This document shows positions 13,056-22,969 of a DNA stretch of 42,500 nt, in pieces. The stretch comes from Trachelipus rathkii (lineage: Eukaryota; Arthropoda; Malacostraca; Isopoda; Trachelipodidae). Both the position numbers and the translations under genes were made by a program. The notes beneath the pieces are model-generated. The model worked only from the letters and a program-made list of their open reading frames with translations. It was not told the origin of the DNA and did no database searches. The stretch is taken from NCBI GenBank assembly GCA_015478945.1, contig JABUQX010097506.1, positions 1-42,500 on the forward strand. Reading direction: 5' to 3'. The number at the start of each line of letters is the position of its first letter. Within the stretch, counting starts at the first letter, position 1.

Positions 13056-16000
13056 ATATTATTATATATATAGTATATTATATATATTATATATATATAT
13101 ACTATATTATATATATATATATATAATATATATATTTAATCTATATATAGTATAAAAAAACTACTGTTAAGTGGCTTTATCCTCTATTCGAGGGTGAACG
13201 GGGGGGATATGGGAAATAGAAGTTTAAGGCCGGCTATAAAAGGCACAAACGTGTAAGAAGTTCAAGTTTTATTCGCCCAGGTAGATTAAACAACTGCTAC
13301 GGCGGGAGATATTGGAACCAGCTTCCTCCGTTGAGAATGGCGACTACCTCTATTATATTATATATATATATATATATTTTAATATACTTATATATATATA
13401 TAATATTATATTTAAATTATTATTATTTTATATTATATATATATATATATATATTATTATATATATATTATATATTATATATTTATATAACTTTACACCA
13501 ACATAGATGTACGGGCCTGTAAATCCTTCAGGATTTTAGGTAGAACTACTAGAGAGCTTTTGCCTTGAAAGGGATGCTGTATATGACTTTAAAAAGAAAA
13601 TTTGTGTGCGCGCCTTAGGCCTTTATATTGCATGTTTTTGCTTATTTGTTGGACACCCTTATGGGGATAGCATAGTATGTTATGACAGTCAATGTGGCTT
13701 TCTTTTAAAATTGTGGTTGAACTGCATAAGTAGCAGCTATTTTGTTGAGTGCTTGTGGTAGGGTTGGCATGTTTTAGTTATAGTATTTAGATATGGTGGT
13801 GAATATGTTTTTATACTTCAATATTTTTAAATATTTTATTTTACTTTACTTTAAATTGGACAAGCTGTAGAATGCTGGGAGAGTTTCTTGAGATATTGGG
13901 TCGTTGGTTAACATATTAATTGTTAGAGAAAAACACCATTTACTGATTTTTATGAAAATATTTTTATTTTTTTTTTACATTTTTATAATTGGACTCAGCT
14001 AGGATCTGGATAAAAATCTTGAGAACAAAAGGAAGTTTGTAAAACTTTCCCACTCTTTGGTCTGGGATATCCTGACATACTGAACAAAATTTTGGCTGAA
14101 TCTTACCACTTCACGAGCAGAGCAGTTCCCAACTGGATCACTAATTAAACAATGAATTGAATATGCCGGATAGTCAGATCAGGTGTGTCCTAGTGGAGAT
14201 GCCAAGTGCTCGCCGAGTTCATAAGCTGGGGATGTTAACTTTATTCTTCTTATATATATACTATTATATATATATATATATATATATTATATTATATATT
14301 ATTATATATATTTATTATATTTATATATAATATATTATATACATATCCGGTATAACTATATAATACTATTAATATTTATATTATATTATATATATTATCT
14401 ATATATATATATTTATATATATTATATAATATAATTTTATAATATATATATTATATATATATATATATAAATTCAGATATATTTGTATATAATTAGCATA
14501 ATGTAGAAATCAGAGGCCGAAACTATTTCCAACTGAGGATTCACTTACTTACTTTATTCCTCCTCAAACGGATGGCAAACAACAAAAGAGAGCCAAAGGA
14601 AAGCTCATCGAGAGATACAGAAATATGAGAAGAAAGTTTCGAAAACTGGGCTTACATTCTCAGCATATTTCTAAGAGTGTGGCTAAAAAATCTAAAACCA
14701 GTATTTTATTGCATGAAGGTAAAATATGAAGTCTTATGTTGTAGTGTTAACCAAATTTTTTGAACTTTAATACATTATTACACAGATAAGTAGTCATCTA
14801 TGATAAAGCATTAAAATAATCAATTTGAAAATTATAACAGCTTTTGCAAAAATTTTAGGTGAATCCTTATCAGAGGAAGAATTTTTTGAAAAGCAGCAGT
14901 GGCTTAGGTTTAACAAAGAACCTTGGGAACAAGTAGAAAAATTGTGGAATGAAACTTCAGATAAGAGAATATCTGATATCCACCTTAAAGAGGAAGCTAC
15001 AATACATAGTACTTTTCTTGATTGGCCAATATTAGAAAACACCAATGGACATATTCTAGTAAGTTATAGATATATTTTATTATATATATAATATTATATA
15101 TATATTATATATATATTATATATATATATATATTATATATATATATATATTTAGTATATATATATATATATATTATTATTTTATTTTATTTTTATTTTTA
15201 AAATTTATGTACATCAGTTACACAAACACTGTTTACCTGCCATCTGGACTGCACAACCCATAACAGGGTAACTACTAGTAAAACGAGAGTATCAAAAGTT
15301 TTCAATGGTTACAGAGAATGTAAAACTTGTAGTTTAGTAGCGAAAATGAAAATGTCATTACTGTTAAATATTGAAGACCGCTAATATATAAGAATGTCGT
15401 TTATAGGTAGTACTGAATAAAGACCAGAAAAATACCACATCTAAGTGGAGTTAGTTTGTCATATACAACCAAAATGTGGAAGATGGATTGTGAAAAAAAG
15501 GTTGCAAAATTGACAAGTAGGTGGCTTGGTTTTGAACATGTAATGTTCATGTGTGAGTTTGATGTGGCTAATGCAGAGGCGAGCTTGAACCACTTTATGG
15601 TAGCGGTTTTTCGGTTTTGTGCCCAAACGCCACTCCGATTTCTAGTTTCACACAGTTTATCCTAATCCTAGCTTACCTTTCAGTTTATCCCCTCTGTGAT
15701 CACTACACCAACGTTCCTGCCATTGTTCCTTTGGTGGGGTAAGTATTAGTTGGTCGCCAACCCAACTACCACACGTACACAAGGAGACAGAAGCTAAGAC
15801 ATAGACAGGAAGCATGAAAAAATGAGGGGACAGAAAAAGGCTAAAGTTCCATATGCCACGAAGACATAAAAGTATTGAGGCCCTGGGGGACGCAAGAAAA
15901 CCACATGTTGCATAATTCGGGTTCTTAAAGTGTTAGTTGTGTATCCAACATAAGAGGAATTACATCCTACTTCTTTGCAATTAAATTGATATACAACATA

Positions 16001-19000
16001 ACTTTTGTAATCCTCCGAACAATGACCACGGGTACTAAAGTATGAGGACACTCGTCTCGGCGTGTAATAGCTTCTTTTCAGACTTAACATGTTCCTTTAC
16101 AATTATGTTAAATTTTTGTTCTTCTCTAGAAAAGTTTGTCAAATTTAATGATTTAAAATAGAAAGCTATTTGCTTTCCATGTCAAGTGAATTTTTATTTG
16201 CATTTTTAAAGTGTACTGAGGGTTCCTATACTGTCCAAGGTCGTGGTCCTTCTTCTAAATTTGTTAAAGAGTCGTCACGTTGAAGTTATTTTTATAAGCT
16301 CTGTGGATTAAGGTTTTAATAATTGATAGTTATACCTTTCGAGTATATTAGAATCATAATTTGTGTAAAAACCTTTATCTGTACTTTTAACCATTTACTT
16401 CTCTTTCGGCTCTACCATTTATAAAACAAAGTAAAACATCTAGGAATAAGCTATTATTTTTTACATCTTGCACTGTGAGTTTAGAAGTTTTATTTTATTA
16501 TTATTCTTATTATCTGTTTTTATGATAATTATTATCAATTCATTTTATTACTATCGTTTCTTTATCATTATAAATATATATCATTAATCATTATTATTAT
16601 TATTATTTTATTAAGTATATGATTTTAATTTTAAGTACACTTGAAAAGTATTAAACTTGTTATTTTTAATAGTGGCGTTTATAATTAGATTATAATTCGT
16701 TATACATGTTTTCCGAAACTGAAATATATTTGTTTGTGATGTGTTGCTCCTGCATCTTTGTCTTTACGGTACTACCGTATAGATTTGGAGATTTGATTTT
16801 TTGTATATTTTTTTTATTTCAAAGCAGCGAAAAATAGTTGAAGGGATGATCCATATTGGCATTTTATGGGGACCCATTTAGCCCCCATGTAATGGACATA
16901 AAACTCCTTATTTTTACAGTACCAATTTTTGATGGGGATAAGAGCAAACCGCAGCTTTTTTTGGATCTCTAAACATTATTTTTCGTGTTTTTTTTTTTTA
17001 GGTGTCTGTAGTCATTTTTTGGCATTTCTTTTTCAGAAATTTTTTTCTGAAACATTTTTCTTATCAATCTAATTTTTTTGAATTAATTCAACTTGAATAT
17101 GCATAGATGGGTCATTACCTAAATGCACGAATTAGTTTTTTTGATTTTTTGAAAATTGTGCTCAGCATTGTCGAATTAACAACCTACTTTTTGTTTTTTT
17201 TTTTTGTTTTTTTAATAGATCCTGAGCACAATTAAAAAAACCAAAAAACTAATTCTTGACATTTGTGCGCAATGGACCCTATGGATAATTTCAAGTTTGA
17301 AGTAATTTCCGAATAATAATTGTAGAAGTTGATAAAAAAATGTCAAAAAAGTGGTTCTGAAAAATTATAAATGCCAAAACAATGACTACAGATACCTAAA
17401 AACACTCGAAAATGAGTTTTTAGAGGTAGAAAAGCTGCGTTTGGCTTTTCCCACAAAATGTCTGAATTTTATTAAGAATTTATGTCTTTTTAGGTGGGGC
17501 TTAAATTGTGTACAAATCCAAATTGGATCATCCTGAACAAATGTTTTACTGTACTGTAAGTAGCTGAGGCAGACTCGAAATATTTTGATTTTTGATGGGT
17601 CGGAGTCGGAGTCGAATTTTTTGTTTTGAGTGGAGTCGGAGTCGAAATTTTTTTTTTTAAGGTTGAGTGGAGTCGGAGTTAGAATTTTTGTTAGTGAAGT
17701 CGGAGTCGAGTTTGAAAATCAAATTTGATTTAAGGGTCGGAGTCCGGGAGTCAAAAAATTTATTTTTTGACCGCAGTTGTTAAGACGTCCCATGCCTCAC
17801 TTACCCTATAGCTCTTTAATAAACCCCCTTCACTTAATAAACTCAAATTTTTAGCTTACATTGAGAACTCTGGACATTCACAACATTGGAACAAATTCAT
17901 TTACACATAGTAACTAAACTCTCGAAACTTTCACATGATTTTAGGCGGACAAACACCTTATACACATTAACAAACATTACGACCATTAAACCTATGTTCC
18001 CTGAATGGTTCCAGCAATAAACAAAGCCATAAAAAATTAAAAAAATTAAAACGCTTTAGAATAATTATGGTTTGTATACAACACAACCTCCACATACAGA
18101 ACGAACCAAAATTCCTATCACTTCATTAGAGATGGTAAGGAAAACACAATTTTACCAGAAACTTAACCATCCACCTTGTCAAAATATTAACAACATCGTA
18201 GATTAAACTCCCTTCTCCACTCCACTCTATAATGCATATTAACTTCATTCGCCTCAAAAAATTGGCTCTTATATATACGGCCATTACTAGTCTCAGCTCA
18301 AAATGCCCTAACAACAAATTTTTAAATCCCACCAAGATTTCTCCCTGTGAAATATATATCAGAAGAGACCAAGTTAATTCGTAGGGTGAGATAGAACAAA
18401 AACTATTTACTTCTAATTTAATTTAAACTAGATAACGTCCTCCCACATGTACTAAGATTGCATCACGCGATACGTAGACTCTTTAATTGCCGCTTGAGCC
18501 GAATGCTTTTCACTATCAACTGTTTGAAGAATGTGGAACGGCAAAGGATGGGCCCGGGCTTTCTGGGGAGTGTGGCCTCCAATTGAGGGGGTCAGGGGTT
18601 AGGAAGTAGTATAATATTAATATATAATTATTATATATATAATATATATATAATTATATTATTATTATTTATATATTATAATATTATATATATTATATAT
18701 ATATATAATATTTTATATATATATATATATATATATAATTATATATTTTTATAATATATTATATATAATATTATATATATATATATAATATTATTATTTG
18801 TGTTGGTTGAGCGGAGATGTTGAAGTAATGGTGTTGGAATGTTACATTTAGTTAGGGGATTAGGAATGGGATTATCGGATATTATATTTGTTTTGGATAA
18901 AATTAATTAGTGGGGGTTGGTATGGAGGGAAGGTGATACGGAAGGAGTGGGTAGAATTAGAGTGAGAGTTAAGTGAACAAGGTAATCAGGATAAGTATTA

Positions 19001-22000
19001 AGAACTCGCAGTAAATGTCGAATGTGAAAGTTGAACTGAACCAATTGGGAGGAATATGAAGGGAGCAGTTGTTAGCAGTGCAAGGAAAGTATGTCTAAAG
19101 TAGGATTTAAGAATGTTAACAGTGAGTGGGGAATAAATTAAAAGAGCGTGGTTGAATGTATTAAAAGCCAATGATGTTTTCCATAGAAGATGTTTGGAGA
19201 TTATAGGAGGGGAAAAAGGAATGGTAAAAGGTGATACGAGGGGGAAAGAAGAGTTTAAATGAACAGTTTGAAGGAGGAAGATGAGACTTCAAGGTATAGA
19301 AGTTTTATGGAGGAGCGGGAGAAGGTTTACGAAGAGATTAAGGGGAAACCTGGGTAGAATAAAGATAGGGAGGTGCTTTGTGACTGATGAAGGGATGTGA
19401 GAGAGTGTGGTAGAACATTTGAGAATTCTGTATAATATTAATAGTATGAAGAGGTGATAGTGAATGTATGTGGGGTTTGATGGTGCAAGGAATAGGTATT
19501 TTGGGGTATGAGGTTATTAGCAAGGAGGAAGTTATGGGTAGAGTGAGAAAGTTGAAGAATGGTAATATGGCAGGTTAGATGAATTATGGTTGAAATGAAC
19601 TAAGACGGAGGGCCGAGATAGTGATTGGACTGGATTTGGAGTTGTGTAATAAGCGTTTATGGAGGGTTTTGAGAGATTGGAGGAGAGCAGTAATAGTACC
19701 CTATATACGGGTAAAGGAGATAAGGGGAGCTGTAGGAATTATAGGGAATTAGTTTAATTGAGTGTTTGTGGGAGATATATGGCCAGGTATTTTATGTGAA
19801 AGAGTCGTCGAGTGAATGATGGCTGATTGGTGGAGAAGGTGCATTTAGGAGTGGTGGGAATGTGGTGGGATTAAGTTTCTGACTGATGAAGAATGGAGGG
19901 AGAGAAGATAATTGTATTTAGGTTTTATGGATTTGCACGGCCGTATGATAGATTAGGGAAGCTTATGGGAGGTGTTAGTAATATATGGTGTTGGTGGTAG
20001 GGCTTCTGAATGGAATCAAATATGTATGAAGATAGTGGGGCGTGTGTAAGAATAAATGTGTCAAAAGTGATTGGGTTAATATTAATAGTGGAGTGAGGCA
20101 GGATGTGTTGTCTTGTTGATTTATTTGGTTATGGATGGGGTTATGAAGAGAATTAGAGATGGGGGGTTGCAGGAATGGTGTCGAATGATGGAGATGGAGG
20201 GTGAGTGGGGTGCCCACCTTTATATGCGGATGATTCGGTTTTGTGTGGTGAATCTGAGAGAGTTTAAGAGGACTAATAGAGAGATTTGGTAAGGTGTGTA
20301 GGAATGGTTTGAAAAGTTAACTGATTATAGAGCAAGGTTATGGTTTGTGAGTGAGGATGTCTCGGTTGTGAAAGTTTTATGTTAGATGGATGGGCAGCTG
20401 GAGCAGGTGTCTGAGTTTAATATTTGATATTGTTGGTGAAAGGACGGATGGATGCGAGTGTTAAGTAGGAAGTTGTGATGGTAAGGAAGGTGGCTGGTGC
20501 AATTAATGTTGGTGGATGTGAAGGGATAAGTTAGAGTGCGCTGGTTTATATGAGGGTATGTTTGTTACCTGTGTTAATGTATAGTTAGTGAGATAATGGT
20601 CTGGAATAAGAGGTATATATTTAAAGTTCAATGTGTTCAGATGGACACTTAGGGGTTTTTTAGGTGTGGAAAAGAATTGATAAAAATGAGGAATGAACGG
20701 TATTAGAGAGTGTAATGTGGTGTGAAGAAAGGGTAAGTATAAGAAAATAAATGAAAGTAATGTTGAGGATGGTTTTGGTCATGTGGAAAGGATGGATGAT
20801 AGTCGGTTTGTTTAAGGGAATGTATAGTGGAGTGTGTGGGAATCGACGCTTGGAGCGAGAAAAAATGGGAGGTGCAGTTGAGGAATGCTGGAGGAGAAAT
20901 GTGGTTTCGGTAGAGGGAGAAGATGGTGGTTGATAGGAATGAATGGCGGGGGTGTTGTGAGGGGGCGTGGCTGTGGAGCTGGGTCAAGGGTGAACCTGCC
21001 CACTCTGACGATTTACATAGTAGTTAGTGAGGATCGTCGCGGTCAGTGAGCTTAGGGTGGATTTCTGGGGCGAGGTTCGCTAATTGATATTGAGAGGGTG
21101 CGGTTAAGGGCTGGGGCTTTCTTTTTCGCCCTGTGTCATGTTTTCTATTATTTTTTTTCGATGCGCAATAACGCATTACCTCCTTCTTGGGGAGAGAGGA
21201 GGTGATAATAATATAATAATATATATAATAATAATATATATATTTATTATAAGTATATATATATATATATAATTATATTAATATAATTATTTATATATCT
21301 ATTATATATAAATTATATTATATCTTATTATTATATATATAATATTATTTATAGATGAAGTATTGATTTTTATATATGTTTGGAACTATTAATTTATTGA
21401 ATGGATTTGAATTAAAGAGAGTAATTAAACAGAATCAAACATAAAACATGGATCAACCTTTTGAAAAATATTCACCCTGAAGGTTCAAAAGGTTAGTAGT
21501 TTTCTGTTTATTTGTATTATCATTAATGCCTGCATGTGTTATTACGTATTTCAAATTAGTAATTAATCATTAAGTATGAAGTAATGGTCATATTTACATG
21601 TGTAAATAATTTTATCATAGTATTTTTGAATGGGTTTTTCACTCCACCATTATTTTTATTTTATAGCTATGAAATCAAATATATGTACGCAAATGTTTTC
21701 ATTTCAAATATAAGTTATAAGAAAAGGTTCAAGTCGTTTTTAGTGGCATAATTTTAGGAATGGGTGTAAGTCTCCTTCAGTGGCACTCGGTTTTTAGTAG
21801 GAATAGACATCCCATTTTTTTTATTCAGAGATGAGGTTGTAGTTGGAATCTTTTATCAAACAATTTTTTTAAATTATAGTGGAAATTGGGCTCGTATAAT
21901 AAAATGGGGATTTAACAGTTTTGATTTCTTTAATCGTGACTGACATCTCGTGCTAATATTTACATAATGAATTGATAATATCTGGCATTTAAGTTAAAGG

Positions 22001-22936
22001 AATATTTTGAATAAAGTAGAAATTTATTTATATAAAAAGGGGAAATTGTAAGAAGTTAATGTAGTTATAAAGTTGGATTTGATAATTGTAATGGTAATTT
22101 TTCCAGTACGTATTTAGGCAGTGTTATTGCTTATGTTATTTCGAGGATTGATATTTTTGTTTAAATAGCCAAAGTTTTTTAAACCAAATTTGTAAAATCC
22201 AGCTATATTTTTTTCTTTCAAAATTTCCCTTTATAGGAGAAGATGCTGTTCTTCTGTATTTATTACCCCTGCTGCTAAAACCCAAAAAAGTCGCACTTCC
22301 ATCCAAAAAGAATACAAATTGGAAACCTTCGAAAGGTGACATGCAAGAGGCTTTCATGATTCATGCTCTGGTAATTTTATTATTTAGTTTTATATTATAC
22401 TTTTTACTAAATTAAAAATATATTCCCTTTTTACTTTTATTACTCACAATATCCCTTAAAAAGTTAAAATGTTAATTTTATGATTTATTCCATTTTAATA
22501 ATGCATTTCTTTTTCAGAATGCTGAGGATATTAGTATTATGATTTATTCCATTCTAATATTAATGCATTTCTTTTTCAGATTGCAGATGATATTCCTAAC
22601 ATCATTTCTCGAAGACAGGAAAAGCTTGGGGAGATGTCATTACACATGCAGCCATTTGTAATTATTGAGGGAGAAGATCTTCTGAATGCAGTGCATTACT
22701 ACGTGGTTATGAATAAAGTGCTATACAGATTTGATTCACCCTTAAATGCAATTGAAAACTGCTTTAAAGCTTTTCATGTTTTCCACCTTCAATACCCTAT
22801 GGAATCTGAAAGTGTTTGGTTATTTATACAGAAGTTCTTTTTTGAAATTACAACTGAGTGGGATAAGACAGTTTCTGATGTGTGCGAATTAATTTCAGAT
22901 ATAACATCATATAATACTGACGAAATTTCGGATTAA
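12353..22936 (+). CDS. Multi-exon accessory gene of the transposon (SAMD3-like C-terminal architecture), 5' end and one internal exon missing
   Basis: Six exons are supported: 12353-12490, 12614-12768, 14516-14718, 14859-15058, 22237-22370 and 22580-22936 (TAA at 22934). Each has AG/GT borders and no stop. Phases agree across exons 1-4 and 5-6, but exon 4 ends in phase 0 while exon 5 needs one preceding base, so at least one exon of length 3n+1 is absent or unrecognised in the 7.2-kb intron. The protein runs: acidic/polar stretch; a 'LRRTSKGKIVLRNY' block; a basic GKLIERYRNMRRKFRKLG segment; a W-containing helical stretch; and a C-terminal part with QPFVIIEG, YYVVMNKVLYRFDSPLNA and YPMESESVWLFIQKF. 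I associate this layout with invertebrate and fish proteins often named 'sterile alpha motif domain-containing 3-like', recalled rather than searched; no SAM domain is seen. Its stop lies 33 bp before the transposase ATG. No function is proven. Confidence 0.7.
12505..12605. repeat. (TA)n array filling the intron between accessory exons A and B
   Basis: The 123-bp intron consists almost entirely of TA-type repeat between its donor GTTAAC and acceptor ACTTTGCAG. Confidence 0.85.
12614..12768 (+). CDS. Accessory gene exon B
   Basis: The acceptor is ACTTTGCAG and the donor is the strong GA|GTAAGT. It is 155 nt, phase 0 to 2. It encodes NFDVKEILRRTSKGKIVL, then a helical KQLEKAHRDDVVEILVDYCI segment. 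The intron before it is mostly a TA array. The I-L-x(2)-T-x(2)-G-K-x-I-L pattern is the most family-like piece. Confidence 0.75.
13012..13150. repeat. (TA)n array
   Basis: TA repeats with TAA/TTA slips, immediately left of the GC-richer TATA-box island. Confidence 0.9.
13150..13355 (+). promoter_or_regulatory. GC-richer island with a canonical TATA box between two TA arrays
   Basis: GGCTATAAAAGGCAC at 13232-13246 holds a textbook TATA box (13235-13241). About 25-30 bases downstream lies AGTTCAAGTTTTATTCG, a possible start region. The island is flanked on both sides by TA arrays. It might be a solo LTR or a promoter fragment. No gene start is visible downstream. Confidence 0.3.
13355..13490. 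repeat. (TA)n array right of the TATA-box island
   Basis: TA/TATT repeats; the Tyr/Ile-rich open frames across it are repeat translations. Confidence 0.85.
14250..14475. repeat. (TA)n array in the intron before accessory exon C
   Basis: About 220 bp of TA with a short CATATCCGGTATAAC interruption. It ends about 40 bp before the exon C acceptor. Confidence 0.85.
14516..14718 (+). CDS. Accessory gene exon C
   Basis: It begins after AATCAGAG and its first base completes the GA left by exon B, giving Glu. It ends CATGAAG|GTAAAA in phase 1. The 203 nt encode PKLFPTEDSLTYFIPP, then a strongly basic GKLIERYRNMRRKFRKLGL segment that could bind nucleic acid (inference). Using the AG two bases earlier shifts the frame to an early TGA, which supports this acceptor. 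Confidence 0.75.
14859..15058 (+). CDS. Accessory gene exon D
   Basis: The acceptor AAATTTTAG and donor CTA|GTAAGT bound 200 nt, phase 1 to 0. It encodes GESLSEEEFFEKQQWLRF, then EPWEQVEKLWNETSDKR and ends FLDWPILENTNGHIL. The minus-strand frame across the same bases is only its shadow. Confidence 0.8.
15078..15180. repeat. (TA)n array just after accessory exon D
   Basis: It starts 20 bp downstream of the exon D donor. Confidence 0.9.
15455..15760 (-). pseudogene. LINE pol C-terminal relic (end of RNase H region and CCHC motif)
   Basis: On the minus strand, about 15585-15485 reads SRLCISHIKLTHEHYMF, then KPPTCQFCN and TIHL. This matches the 'RLRIGHT.LTH....PP.C..C.....H' block at the C-terminus of Jockey/R1-type non-LTR polyproteins. 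Upstream bases (to about 15760) look like the decayed end of RNase H but are broken by stops. Only about 300 bp is recognisable. Confidence 0.6.
15880..16090 (-). pseudogene. GIY-YIG endonuclease domain relic, Penelope-like element
   Basis: The minus-strand peptide starting at 16090 reads SYVVYQFNCKEVGCNSSYVG, then YTTNTLRTRIMQH (residues about 30-62). It shows the VVY...C...C..SYVG..T..L..R...H signature of GIY-YIG nucleases as found in Penelope-like retroelements. After His62 (about 15905) similarity stops and a low-quality tail follows. No reverse transcriptase was found beside it. Confidence 0.6.
16815..17558. mobile_element. 740-bp imperfect foldback element
   Basis: The left arm, reverse-complemented, follows the right arm for its whole length. 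Anchors are GGATCATCC at both tips (about 16847 and 17526), GACTACAGA-ACCTAAAAA, AAAGCTGCG, TCAAGTT, AAAACTAATTC and CTGAGCACAATT beside the axis near 17190. There is no protein coding; the short frame at 17351-17536 is arm sequence. Confidence 0.8.
17570..17765 (+). repeat. GGAGTC-type minisatellite
   Basis: GTCGGAGTCGGAGTCGAA and variants recur at least five times, separated by T-rich spacers and GTGGAGTCGGAGT units. It starts right after the foldback element. Confidence 0.85.
17765..18600. other. No recognised feature
   Basis: AT-rich DNA that is G-poor on + up to about 18.4 kb, then a short GC-rich piece (GGGCCCGGGCTTTCTGGGG near 18552) before the TA array. No exon or RNA gene was recognised. 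Confidence 0.5.
18610..18800. repeat. (TA)n array, left flank of a LINE relic
   Basis: About 190 bp of TA/TAAT/TTATT repeat ending at ATTATTTGTGTTGG. Confidence 0.9.
18800..21190 (+). pseudogene. Decayed non-LTR retrotransposon (EN/RT type), sense strand
   Basis: RT blocks appear in order but in shifting frames: YTGKGDKGSCRNYRELV (about 19708-19760), GFMDLHGRMID (about 19920-19952), a 'GVRQGCVLS'-like block near 20095, YADDSVLCGESE with the catalytic YADD at 20223-20234, and GFGHVERMDD near 20771-20800 (usual C-terminal 'WFGHVERM' block). Stops and frameshifts make it inactive. The first 800 bp probably include the endonuclease part but no motif was recognised. The last 250 bp (after 20940) look like a GC-richer 3' UTR. 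The + strand is very G-rich and C-poor; minus-strand open frames are a by-product of that. Confidence 0.7.
21205..21352. repeat. (TA)n/(TAA)n array at the LINE 3' side
   Basis: It begins within about 20 bases of the LINE relic's GC-rich tail and may have grown from the LINE's 3' repeat. Confidence 0.85.
21355..22236. other. Intron end before accessory exon E
   Basis: This AT-rich stretch contains no frame matching the missing exon. Possible acceptors (TTTTTCCAG at about 22100, TTATTCAG at about 21830) lead to early stops. Confidence 0.5.
22237..22370 (+). CDS. Accessory gene exon E
   Basis: It follows CCCTTTATAG and ends GCTCTG|GTAATT. Its 134 nt start with two bases of a split codon and finish in phase 0. 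It encodes EDAVLLYLLPLLLKPKK, then NWKPSKGDMQEAFMIHAL. Because exon D ends in phase 0, this exon cannot be joined directly to D without a frameshift. Confidence 0.75.
22472..22596 (+). repeat. 62-bp tandem duplication of an intron end with its 3' splice site
   Basis: Two consecutive units share ATTTATTCCATT, AATGCATTTCTTTTTCAG and then a related GC(T/A)GA-GATATT stretch. Acceptors fall at 22516-22517 and 22578-22579. Only the downstream one keeps the accessory reading frame; 62 is not a multiple of three. Confidence 0.85.
22580..22936 (+). CDS. Accessory gene terminal exon F
   Basis: It follows TTCTTTTTCAG and runs in phase 0 for 118 codons to TAA. It encodes IADDIPNIISRRQEKLGE, QPFVIIEG, YYVVMNKVLYRFDSPLNA, CFKAFHVFHLQYP and VWLFIQKFFFEITTEWD. 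This is the best conserved-looking part of the protein. A duplicated copy of the acceptor lies 62 bp upstream and would put the exon out of frame. Confidence 0.8.
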   Translation: MADDIPNIISRRQEKLGEMSLHMQPFVIIEGEDLLNAVHYYVVMNKVLYRFDSPLNAIENCFKAFHVFHLQYPMESESVWLFIQKFFFEITTEWDKTVSDVCELISDITSYNTDEISD

Positions 22937-22969
22937 AATTTTGATAACCTTAAAATTTATAGTTAGAAA

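Noticed and set aside
18800..21003. Several minus-strand open frames opposite the LINE relic
   Set aside because: They exist because the plus strand lacks C; the real signal is plus-strand RT blocks (YADD, GHVERM).
22136..22357. Minus-strand frame of 73 codons
   Set aside because: It is the shadow of accessory exon E, whose plus-strand frame fits the family and the splice borders.
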